Shown in pieces: positions 21,321-27,594 of a DNA stretch of 34,066 bases. The position numbers were made by a program, and so were the translations under genes. The stretch is from a virus. The notes beneath the pieces were generated by a model. The model saw nothing but the letters and a program-made list of their open reading frames with translations. It had not been told where the DNA came from and did no database searches. The stretch lies in the IMG/VR virus record IMGVR_UViG_3300050821_009355, positions 1 to 34,066 of that record; one strand, 5' to 3'. Each line of letters opens with the position of its first letter. Within the stretch, counting starts at the first letter, position 1.

Positions 21321-21820
21321 TCCACACCGTGATTCAAAATCATCCCAGCGAACGCGCTGCGTTTCGCCGTTATGCGGCGGTCGAAGTCGGCGGAGGTGTG
21401 GGAGGCACGACGCCGAGGCGCTCGAGCGCGGACTGCGTCGTCGGCGCCGGGTCCTTCTGCGCCGTCATGAGTTCCTGCACGAAGGCGGGCTGTACTCCAG
21501 AATCGGCCGCTTCGAGCCGGTTCACCAGCGCCACGAAGGGTATCCCTTTCGCCGTCATCCCTTCCCAAACGCGAAAATTCATCCCGTTCAGAATGACGGT
21601 CTTGCTGGTGCTCTCCATCTGTGCTTTCATGCGGAAAACTCCTTAGTTGAGAGTTGACAGTTGAGAGTTGAAAGGTTTCGACTTTCGACTCTCGACTTTT
21701 GACTAACGCTATTTCTTGAGTCTGGAACCAGTCCTCGGCCTTAATCGCCAGATCGTGCCCGATCGCCAGAAACTTCCGCCACGCCCACCGTTTCAGGCTT
21801 TTTAGGATTCGAGTTTTCAT
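21317..21820 (-). CDS. Small basic protein whose C-terminus runs into a heptamer array
   Basis: The ATG at 21820 has GAGGTG five bases upstream, so a gene starts here. Residues 1-39 (MKTRILKSLKRWAWRKFLAI ... EDWFQTQEIAL) are a basic amphipathic, natural-looking segment. From residue 40 the codons are those of the array at 21645 (SRESKVETFQLS), and then the frame stays open out of phase across the 21370-21630 gene to TGA 21317. The original end was probably lost when the array was inserted. The functional part is likely the first 40 residues. Confidence 0.4.
   Translation of the reverse strand: MKTRILKSLKRWAWRKFLAIGHDLAIKAEDWFQTQEIALVKSRESKVETFQLSTVNSQLRSFPHESTDGEHQQDRHSERDEFSRLGRDDGERDTLRGAGEPARSGRFWSTARLRAGTHDGAEGPGADDAVRARAPRRRASHTSADFDRRITAKRSAFAGMILNHGVE
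21370..21630 (-). CDS. Small hypothetical protein
   Basis: An 86-residue protein (MESTSKTVILNGMNFRVWEG, then MTAKGIPFVALVNRLEAADS) with a Pro/Thr-rich C-terminus. ATG 21630 has AGGAG 11 bases upstream. No family recognised. Confidence 0.6.
   Translation of the reverse strand: MKAQMESTSKTVILNGMNFRVWEGMTAKGIPFVALVNRLEAADSGVQPAFVQELMTAQKDPAPTTQSALERLGVVPPTPPPTSTAA
21645..21704. repeat. Inverted heptamer array
   Basis: Left: AGTTGAG, AGTTGAC, AGTTGAG, AGTTGAA. Right: TTCGACT, TTCGACT, CTCGACT, TTTGACT. All eight units keep exact 7-base phase. It separates the starts of two - strand genes. Confidence 0.8.
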
Positions 21821-22004
21821 CAGACACCTCGTCGAGTCCAGCCATATGGTGATTCAGCACGTATCGGATCCACCAGGAAAGTGAACGGTCCACAGACTTC
21901 GCGATTTGCTTCCATTTCGCCACTTCTTCCGGCCGGGCCGAAAAGTTGCAGTAGAGCCATTGGCCTGTAGCCGACTTTCTTGGTGTTTGTATTTTCTTCG
22001 CCAT
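21741..22004 (-). CDS. Ribbon-helix-helix-like regulator (putative)
   Basis: An 87-residue protein from ATG 22004, first gene after the promoter at 22060. The segment LYCNFSARPEEVAKWKQIAK followed by SLSWWIRYVLNHHM has the strand-helix-helix pattern of small Arc/MetJ-type DNA-binding proteins. The C-terminal 35 residues are disordered. First position of an early operon and proximity to repeated operator-like boxes suit an autoregulator or replication initiator accessory. Not proven. Confidence 0.5.
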   Translation of the reverse strand: MAKKIQTPRKSATGQWLYCNFSARPEEVAKWKQIAKSVDRSLSWWIRYVLNHHMAGLDEVSDENSNPKKPETVGVAEVSGDRARSGD

Positions 22005-22059
22005 TTTATTTTTAATCAGCCCCTTGCCGGAGCCTTTCGCCTTTTTGCCAGGCAGGGAG

Positions 22060-22088
22060 AGAATACGCCGCGACAATGAAGTTGTCAA
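22060..22088 (-). promoter_or_regulatory. Sigma70-type promoter of the - strand operon
   Basis: Read on the - strand: TTGACA (22083-22088), a 17-base spacer, then TATTCT (22060-22065), close to consensus. Transcription would begin near 22053, about 50 bases before the ATG at 22004. The -35 box overlaps the palindrome AGTTGTCAACT (22080-22090), a likely repressor operator. Confidence 0.7.
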
Positions 22089-22480
22089 CTATTTTTATTT
22101 TAGTTGTGGAAATCTCAGATAACCCCTGTAGGCTCAAAAAGAAAGAAAGAGAAAGTTAGTGAACTGCGCTCTCCACAGACCATCCAATTTTATGATGTAT
22201 TTTTTACGTGGTACGCTCCGATGGGGGGTGTGGGAGAGAACGCTGGGCTTTACTGTGGAAAACTCGGCGAAGGGACGTAGAATCACGCACTTGCCAAATG
22301 CCCACCTAAATGCCCACAAATGCCCAAAATGCCCAAATGCCCACAGGGGGTGGGCATTTGGAACCTACTGTGTAGATTGACGTTAGGTTCTAAATGCCCA
22401 CTTTTCCTCTCTCTACGCGCGCGCGCGAGGCTGGGAGAATAGCTTTCGCCGTTTCTTCTCAGGTGGGCATTTGGGAATGT
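22089..22480. other. Control region with iteron-like AAATGCCCAC boxes, candidate replication origin
   Basis: The box AAATGCCCA(C) occurs in direct orientation at 22296, 22308, 22318, 22327, 22335 and 22392, and inverted at 22350-22359 and 22463-22472. The copies at 22335 and 22350 lie in a perfect 12-bp inverted repeat (CCAAATGCCCAC at 22333-22344, GTGGGCATTTGG at 22350-22361). Two DnaA-box-like sequences one or two bases off consensus occur at 22105 and 22254 (TGTGGAAAA). An AT-rich stretch lies at 22090-22105 and a purine-rich one at 22135-22155. No gene is visible in these 390 bases. Iterons next to a replicative helicase gene suggest an origin or operator cluster. Confidence 0.65.
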
Positions 22481-22482
22481 GT

Positions 22483-22605
22483 TTAGTCTAGACGTGCAGT
22501 ACGGCCCATGACGAGTTGGCCATCGACGAAGTGCCACGCCGAATAGCAATCTTCGCAGGTAAAGAAGCGTTCTGGTTAGTCAAGTATATTATCGCCCAAA
22601 ATCAC
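22483..22605 (-). pseudogene. Short broken ORF with CxxC motif downstream of the helicase gene
   Basis: A GTG at 22605 overlaps the helicase stop (GTGA). Its frame gives nine residues, then TAA, then an open stretch of 30 residues containing RFFTCEDCYSAWHFVDGQ, which looks like a real zinc-binding C-terminus. A single stop separates a normally coupled start from the sensible part, so this is either a decayed small gene, a sequencing error, or read-through. Confidence 0.35.
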
Positions 22606-24071
22606 ATATCCTCGCTGATTCCGCTGGCGGAGTACATGGCCAGGCCGCCGCGGCCTTTTTTCCCGCCGGCCACTTTTCTGACGAGCCCTTGCACGAGCCA
22701 AGCCTTGATGCGCCGCTGTGCGCTGGTGCGCGAAATGTTCATCACTTCCATGAGCGTGCGGATGTTCCACTCCGTGTCCATCTCTTCGATCGCGTTCGCC
22801 AACCCGTCGCCGTCCTCGAGCGATTCGAGGCGTACCGGCTGCGGCGAGGCCAGGTCCAGCACCATGCGCATGGGATCGACGCTGGGGCCGAGTTTGTTGT
22901 CCACTTCGATTTCCACGTGGGAGACGTTGCCCGTCATGGTTTTTCTTTTGAACTGGATCATGACGTTGGCCCAGCCGGGGAAATTGTAGCTGCCGGCGGC
23001 GGCGTTCATTAAGTCCGCGTCTTTTTTGTTTTCGTGGTGCACCAGCACGATGGCGGCGCCGGTGACGTCCCGGATGGCGTCGATCATCTCCAGAAATTTC
23101 GATGTGTCTGTGGGGCTGTTCAGATCCCCGTGGCCCTCGAAGATGCGCCGCAGTACGTCCAGGACGATCAGGTCGGCCTTGAATTCAATAGCCTGCTTCA
23201 CCAGCTTTTTGCACCACTGAGGCGTGAACCCCGTAAAATCCTTGCGCTTCACGACCCAAACGTTTTCCGCGTTGCAGTTCATGAATTGCGTGGTAGTGAG
23301 AAAATCGCGGATGCGCTTCTGGACGATTTGCTCGGGGTCTTCCACCTGCACGAGCATGGTCTTGATGGCTTTCTTCACTTCCAGCTTGCCCATCGCTTTG
23401 TCCGTCTCGATGGACGCGGCCAGCGCGAGCCCGGTGGTGAAAAAACTTTTCATGCGGTGCGGCAGGGCCACGATCATCACGGATGCGCCGCGCGGAATCA
23501 AACCTTCGATCAAGTGCTCCTGCGGGGGAAACTCCATCTTCAGAAAATCGATCAGCGAAGATCCCAGGTGCCCGTTGCCGTTTCCGTTGCCGTTGGCGTG
23601 GACCAGCGCATTCGATTCCAGCGAGCTTTTCAGCTCCTCTTCCAGGTTGCCCGCGTCCCAGGAGCCGTCCAGCGCGCGGCGTTGGATGAATTCGGTTTCC
23701 TTGATGATTTTCCGTAGCCGCGCTTTGCCTTGCACGATGTCCGCGTAGTGCGCGAGATTCGCGATCGTGGGGCGCCCGTCCATCAGCGCGTCGATGTAGC
23801 CGGGTCCGCCGGCGAGCTCCAGCGTCTTGGCCTTGGAAAGCCAGTCGATCACGTGGATCGAATCCATCGGCAATTCATCTTCGTGCAGGGCTAGGATGGC
23901 GTCGTAAATCTTTTTGTGATTCACGTGGTAGAAATAATCAGGGATCAGCTTTTCGGCCACGGAATCGAGCGCGGCGTTTTCGAGCATGATACCGCCCAGA
24001 ATGGCGCGCTCGGCTTCGATGTTGTGGGGAAGTTCGGGAGCGGTCTGCGCGGCGGATGCGGAGCGAGTCAT
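22602..24071 (-). CDS. DnaB/RepA-like replicative helicase with divergent P-loop
   Basis: A 489-residue protein. Residues about 14-130 form a DnaB N-terminal domain (PHNIEAERAILGGIMLE, then GGPGYIDALMDG). Residues about 185-400 are a RecA-like ATPase: the P-loop region reads ALPHRMKSF (202-210), keeping the Lys-Ser but not the glycines, and Walker B is ADLIVLDVLRRIF with Asp305, followed by GAAIVLVHHENKK. A winged-helix domain (NISRTSAQRRIKAWLVQGLV) ends it. This DnaB-N plus RepA/AAA_25 arrangement occurs in phage and plasmid replication helicases or loaders. ATGA overlap joins it to the methyltransferase gene upstream. Together with the iteron region it forms the replication module. Confidence 0.8.
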   Translation of the reverse strand: MTRSASAAQTAPELPHNIEAERAILGGIMLENAALDSVAEKLIPDYFYHVNHKKIYDAILALHEDELPMDSIHVIDWLSKAKTLELAGGPGYIDALMDGRPTIANLAHYADIVQGKARLRKIIKETEFIQRRALDGSWDAGNLEEELKSSLESNALVHANGNGNGNGHLGSSLIDFLKMEFPPQEHLIEGLIPRGASVMIVALPHRMKSFFTTGLALAASIETDKAMGKLEVKKAIKTMLVQVEDPEQIVQKRIRDFLTTTQFMNCNAENVWVVKRKDFTGFTPQWCKKLVKQAIEFKADLIVLDVLRRIFEGHGDLNSPTDTSKFLEMIDAIRDVTGAAIVLVHHENKKDADLMNAAAGSYNFPGWANVMIQFKRKTMTGNVSHVEIEVDNKLGPSVDPMRMVLDLASPQPVRLESLEDGDGLANAIEEMDTEWNIRTLMEVMNISRTSAQRRIKAWLVQGLVRKVAGGKKGRGGLAMYSASGISEDM

Positions 24072-24664
24072 GCGGACACTTTCACCGATGCAGTCTGGAA
24101 ACTTCGGCCGCTGCCGTCGAATCTAAATCCTGGAACTTTTGAGCCTTTGAATGTCGGCGGCATCAACGCCGGAATATCGCCCCAAAGATAATAGCTTCCG
24201 AAATGCCACGACGCGGAACCGACCCATCTTTCCGCACCGCGCACGTTCTCAATTACAAGTGGAATGTATCGCCCCGCCGCTTCGCTCGCTTCGTGTTGGA
24301 TGCGGAAGCAGGCGTTGAACAGTGCGATGAAATTGTGTGGCGGTCCGATCGCATTCAGCGCTTTAGCGCGATTCCACGGCATAGCGCGATAGCTCGGCTC
24401 CTGGCAGGGCGGCGAAGCCACGATGCAGGCCGCGTCCGCGAGTTGCGAGCCGTGAATGCTGCGCACGTCGCAAATGACCAGTTCGCCGGGATAGGTGCCC
24501 GTGCCGTAGTCGTGCTTTTCGATATCGTAGCCGATACAGGAAAAACCCTCGGAAAGAAAACCTTCGGCCCAGCCGCCGAGGCCGCAGTACAGGTCATAGC
24601 AAATCGGCCTTTTCTCAATGGGAGACGAAAAATCGGGAGAGCCGGATGGGAACCGTTTATCCAT
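24068..24664 (-). CDS. C5 cytosine DNA methyltransferase, short form
   Basis: A 198-residue protein from ATG 24664. Motif I is CYDLYCGLGGWAEGF, motif IV ASPPCQEPS with the catalytic Cys, and motif VI LVIENVRG with the Glu that contacts cytosine. The target-recognition domain and motifs IX-X of full-length enzymes are missing, so it is a core-only form, as seen in some phage proteins. A TTG at 24736 in frame would add 24 residues, but they lie within a hairpin. Likely role: modifying phage DNA against restriction or marking the origin. Confidence 0.75.
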   Translation of the reverse strand: MDKRFPSGSPDFSSPIEKRPICYDLYCGLGGWAEGFLSEGFSCIGYDIEKHDYGTGTYPGELVICDVRSIHGSQLADAACIVASPPCQEPSYRAMPWNRAKALNAIGPPHNFIALFNACFRIQHEASEAAGRYIPLVIENVRGAERWVGSASWHFGSYYLWGDIPALMPPTFKGSKVPGFRFDGSGRSFQTASVKVSA

Positions 24665-24682
24665 GTTTGCCAGGTCGAAACC

Positions 24683-24718
24683 GGGGCGCTCCGGAACCTG
24701 GCAAGGTAGAGCGCCCCG
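24683..24718. promoter_or_regulatory. Hairpin before the cytosine methyltransferase gene
   Basis: GGGGCGCTC pairs with GAGCGCCCC across about 18 bases. It lies about 20 bases upstream of the methyltransferase ATG and could influence its translation or end a transcript coming from the other direction. No T run is present on either side. Confidence 0.45.
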
Positions 24719-24732
24719 ATCCCCTCTAAGGG

Positions 24733-24786
24733 GCAAAAGGCCCCGGCTCGCACGGCGAGTGCGAATCAGAGCGCTTTTGCCGGTAA
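24733..24786 (+). repeat. GNRA-loop hairpin with nested insert and compensatory stem change
   Basis: The outer stem is GCAAAAG/CTTTTGC instead of GCGAAAG/CTTTCGC, a paired change that keeps the stem. The G bulge is kept and GGTAAGAC follows. The loop carries an extra hairpin, CGCAC-GGCGA-GTGCG, with the same G+GNRA loop type; the same insert occurs in the copy at 31083. It is the only copy lying between two - strand genes, yet has + orientation. Confidence 0.8.
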
Positions 24787-24899
24787 GACTATCTGCGGCG
24801 ACGAAGCTATGGTATTCCCAGTACGGAGGTCAAGAGGAAATCGCGGTGCTGTGCCTAAATCGCATGTGGAAAAGCTGTGAAAACGTTGAAACCGTTGAA
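24787..24899. other. Intergenic stretch without a convincing gene
   Basis: Together with the neighbouring hairpins and the array this forms a 400-base gap (24665-25070) between two - strand genes. It contains a TGTGGAAAA sequence at 24864 like those in the iteron region. No open frame with a start signal stands out. A + strand transcript starting after the hairpin at 24733 is conceivable but unsupported. Confidence 0.4.
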
Positions 24900-24967
24900 A
24901 GTTGAAAGTTGAGAGTCAAAAGTTTCGGAAGGTTCTACTTTGAACTTTCGACTGTGAACTTTCGACT
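24900..24967. repeat. Inverted heptamer array
   Basis: Left units AGTTGAA, AGTTGAG, AGTCAAA, AGTTTCG; right units TTCTACT, TTGAACT, TTCGACT, GTGAACT, TTCGACT. Nine units in exact 7-base phase on each side. It lies about 100 bases after the end of the - strand gene at 25071 and might act as its terminator. Confidence 0.8.
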
Positions 24968-25070
24968 GCCTTACAAACTACGGCCCGCGCGATGGTCGAA
25001 CCACCTACGGCGCGGGCCGGATCTAACTTCAATCGAGTGGAGGCGAGGCCCGTAGGCGCCGCCGGGGGTT

Positions 25071-26390
25071 TTATACCACCGCTGCGCCATTCGCGGCAAT
25101 CTTTTCCGCTTCGGCGGCGTCCTTGGCGATCTTCAGAAACTCGTCCAGGAGTTTTTCGAGGCGCGGATCGTCGGCGACCTGCGTCAGCACGTCGCATTGA
25201 AAATACTGCATCTGCGCGTCGCGGCTCTTGAAGAAGGCGACCAGTTGATCCTTGTTGAATTTCACGAGCTCGTCCAGGATCTCCGGCCAGGCGTTGCGCA
25301 GGTAGTCGTACATATCCTGCCCGGTGGACTTGGGATTTTTAATGCCCATCACCAGGCGGTGCAGGTGCGATTGCGCGATGATGGCTTGCGCCGTCTCCGG
25401 GGATACGGCGGTGGGCTGGGAGGGAGCCGCGGCGTTTGGCGCCGCCGCGGCCGTTTGCGTGGACTGTTGCGCGGATGAGGGCTGCGAAGGTTGCACGTCG
25501 ATGACGTTGGGATCGCTCGGACGCATCTCGCTGCGGCCGCCGCGCGCGGCGCGCTCGTTGGCTTCGGACGTGAGCCGGAATTCGTGCAGGCCACTCACCA
25601 TGCGATCCACGATCATCGGCAAATTATTTGCGAACGTGGCGGCCAGGTCCGCCTTGGGCGCGCCGCTCTGAATCAGTCCCGAAGTTTTCAGAGTGGTGAT
25701 GAGCGAGAGAATTTCGTCGATGCCTTTCTTCTCCGGCGAACCCACCACGCCCAATTCTTTGAGCACGCGAATCGTGTCCAAGAGCCCGTGCTCGCTGTTC
25801 CCGCTGCCGAGGATTTCCTTGGCCGTGCGCAGCGTTTCCAAGGGATTCTGCGCCACGGGCATCTGGCTCTTGATCAGCGCCATCGCTTCCGTGGCCGCCG
25901 TCACCATCATTTGCATCTGCATGCGCACGAATTCGGGATTGGCGTACATGCGCATGGCCTCGAGCGCCACGGTTTCGGAAGGATTTGCCGTCTGCGCGCC
26001 GTTGCGCGGGATCGTATTCACGATGGGATCGCCATCCAGCGTGGCCCGATACTTCGCCAAGAGCGTTTGCCGCTTCGGCGGCCCGTAGAGCCACAAAAGG
26101 AACCGTCCGCCGCCGAAACGCTTCCGCAGGTCTTCCTCGGTGAACGACGAAGTAAACGTGTTGTCGATCGGGGAAGAACTGCGGTCCCATTTCTCATCCG
26201 CGCGGTAGACGCGCATGATGTGCCCCTGCCACTGGTCTTGCGTAAGCTTTTGCACGACGGTTTCCCATTCATCGGCGTAAAAAGCGGAGGGTTGCGCGTC
26301 GGATGGGGAGCGATCCTCAGGTGGGATGACTTCGGTATATGTCGTTTTCTTGACCCGCATTCCGGGCGCGGGCTGCGTCATGGTTGCCAA
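25071..26390 (-). CDS. Unrecognised 439-residue protein, possibly structural or scaffold-like
   Basis: Start is TTG 26390, which has AGAGG seven to eight bases upstream; an ATG three codons later is less well spaced. Residues 85-125 contain EEDLRKRFGGGRFLLWLYGP, a block I recall from uncharacterised phage proteins. Residues about 140-270 are helical and Met/Gln-rich (FVRMQMQMMVTAATEAMALI); a Gln/Pro/Ala/Ser-rich linker follows (300-340); the last 100 residues are helical and charged (YDYLRNAWPEILDELVKFNK). No membrane segment. First gene of the - strand block; could be a scaffold, an internal or DNA-associated protein. No function can be assigned. Confidence 0.6.
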   Translation of the reverse strand: MATMTQPAPGMRVKKTTYTEVIPPEDRSPSDAQPSAFYADEWETVVQKLTQDQWQGHIMRVYRADEKWDRSSSPIDNTFTSSFTEEDLRKRFGGGRFLLWLYGPPKRQTLLAKYRATLDGDPIVNTIPRNGAQTANPSETVALEAMRMYANPEFVRMQMQMMVTAATEAMALIKSQMPVAQNPLETLRTAKEILGSGNSEHGLLDTIRVLKELGVVGSPEKKGIDEILSLITTLKTSGLIQSGAPKADLAATFANNLPMIVDRMVSGLHEFRLTSEANERAARGGRSEMRPSDPNVIDVQPSQPSSAQQSTQTAAAAPNAAAPSQPTAVSPETAQAIIAQSHLHRLVMGIKNPKSTGQDMYDYLRNAWPEILDELVKFNKDQLVAFFKSRDAQMQYFQCDVLTQVADDPRLEKLLDEFLKIAKDAAEAEKIAANGAAVV

Positions 26391-26591
26391 AGAAAAGCCT
26401 CTTTTCCCCTTGCCAAGCGTGCCTAGTAAAGCACACGGAATGGGGGGTTGTCACCCTTGCAATGGGTTGGTCCAATCGTTGCAGTAATCATTGAATCCAA
26501 TGGGATTGTAGTTTTCCTACGCTAAAACGCAAGGCATCCTTGCTCCCGTCAGCAAAAGGCCCCGGTAAGGGGCGCTTTTGCGCTAAATCTG
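26391..26591. promoter_or_regulatory. Divergent control region
   Basis: About 200 bases separate the - strand gene at 26390 from the + strand gene at 26592, so promoters for both directions are expected. A 26-base dyad at 26458-26483 (TGCAA ... TTGCA with TTGGTCCAA at the centre) and a palindrome-like ATCCAATGGGAT near 26494 may be operators. I could not identify clear -35/-10 pairs. Confidence 0.5.
26552..26586 (+). repeat. Bulged GNRA-loop hairpin, GCAAAAG variant
   Basis: GCAAAAG pairs with CTTTTGC (the compensated variant also seen at 24733), G bulge kept, GCCCC/GGGGC inner stem, GGTAA loop. The tail reads GCTAA instead of GGTAA. The ATG at 26592 follows five bases after the tail. Confidence 0.8.
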
Positions 26592-27416
26592 ATGATTTTT
26601 GAGACCACGCCGGGATTGCTTTACGCCGCGCCGCTGCTCGGCGGCGACGAAGGCACGGAACAAACCGTGGCGATGCTGCGCTCGCTCGTCGATGACGCGT
26701 GGAAAGACCCGTTCGTCAATCGCACGGCCATCGAAATCATCCGCAACGCGGGCGTGGCTCCCTTCGATCAGTGGGGCCAGATTCGCGCCATCTACGATTA
26801 CGCGCGCTCGTTTTATTTCGTGAACGATCCCATCACCAAGGAAGCGGTGCGGCCCACGCGCGAGCTCCTGCAACTGAAGGCCGGCGACTGCGATGACATC
26901 AACGCCAATATTTTGCCGGCGCTGCTCGGCACCATCGGATTTGAAACGCGGCTCGTGACTGTGGCCAGCGACCCGAACGTGCCCGATTATTTTTCACACG
27001 TGTACTGCGAAGTTTTCATTGACGGCGATTGGTACCCGCTGGATGCCGCGCGCCCCGGAGCCGTGATCGGCGTGGCTCCGGCGCATTTTTATCGTCGCGC
27101 GTGGTGGAGTCTTACGGACGGCTCGCACGGCGACTATCCCGTCGATGGAACCGGAATGCATGGATATCGCCCGCAAGTGCTGCGCGGGTTAGGAAACGTC
27201 ACGTCGGATTTGTCCGCGATTTTCGCGGATGCCAGCGGCGCGCTGCGTTCCGTGGGCGGGCAAAGCGTGCAGAACGTGCTCGGCCCATCGATCGGGCCGG
27301 GCGGCGCCGCGATGCAGGTTCCGCCCGCGCCGCAGCCGTTTCTTTCGTCCGGGCTTGGCGAACTGCTCGTCGTGGGCGCGATTCTCGGCGGCATCTGGCT
27401 GTTGACGAGAGACTGA
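26592..27416 (+). CDS. Transglutaminase-like cysteine peptidase with C-terminal membrane anchor
   Basis: A 274-residue protein. The catalytic triad of the transglutaminase/papain-like fold is visible: Cys100 in AGDCDDINA, His136 in YFSHVYCEV and Asp151 in WYPLDAARP. Residues about 255-271 form a membrane helix (LGELLVVGAILGGIWLL). Proteins of this fold act as peptidases, peptidoglycan amidases or cross-linkers; here it is probably a virion membrane protein that processes capsid or host-envelope components. It opens the + strand membrane-protein cluster. Its only leader is the GNRA hairpin and GCTAAATCTG, with no Shine-Dalgarno. Confidence 0.75.
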   Translation: MIFETTPGLLYAAPLLGGDEGTEQTVAMLRSLVDDAWKDPFVNRTAIEIIRNAGVAPFDQWGQIRAIYDYARSFYFVNDPITKEAVRPTRELLQLKAGDCDDINANILPALLGTIGFETRLVTVASDPNVPDYFSHVYCEVFIDGDWYPLDAARPGAVIGVAPAHFYRRAWWSLTDGSHGDYPVDGTGMHGYRPQVLRGLGNVTSDLSAIFADASGALRSVGGQSVQNVLGPSIGPGGAAMQVPPAPQPFLSSGLGELLVVGAILGGIWLLTRD

Positions 27417-27431
27417 AGGGAGGAAGCGTGC

Positions 27432-27587
27432 ATGGCTATGATTCTTTGGCCGATCCACTCCAGCGTGAAATGTCCGCGATGTAACCGAAAAACGCGCGGC
27501 AAGCTTTTTCAACCTAGCCATCATCCGGTGCGCGTTTGCGAAGGATGTCGGCGCGAATGCTACGCGACATTCAAACGCGTTCGATAG
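27432..27587 (+). CDS. Small four-cysteine zinc-ribbon protein
   Basis: A 51-residue ORF with GGGAGGAAG before ATG 27432. It holds CPRC and CEGC separated by 18 residues, the two knuckles of a zinc ribbon, plus a basic C-terminus. Transcription or nucleic-acid role likely. Confidence 0.65.
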   Translation: MAMILWPIHSSVKCPRCNRKTRGKLFQPSHHPVRVCEGCRRECYATFKRVR

Positions 27588-27594
27588 GAAAAAA

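Noticed and set aside
22135-22155. Purine-rich run as a separate regulatory element
   Set aside because: Simple AG-rich composition in the control region without symmetry or repetition.
24618-24905. + strand open frame of 95 residues across the hairpins
   Set aside because: It runs antisense into the methyltransferase gene and through two hairpins, Arg-rich, without a start signal.
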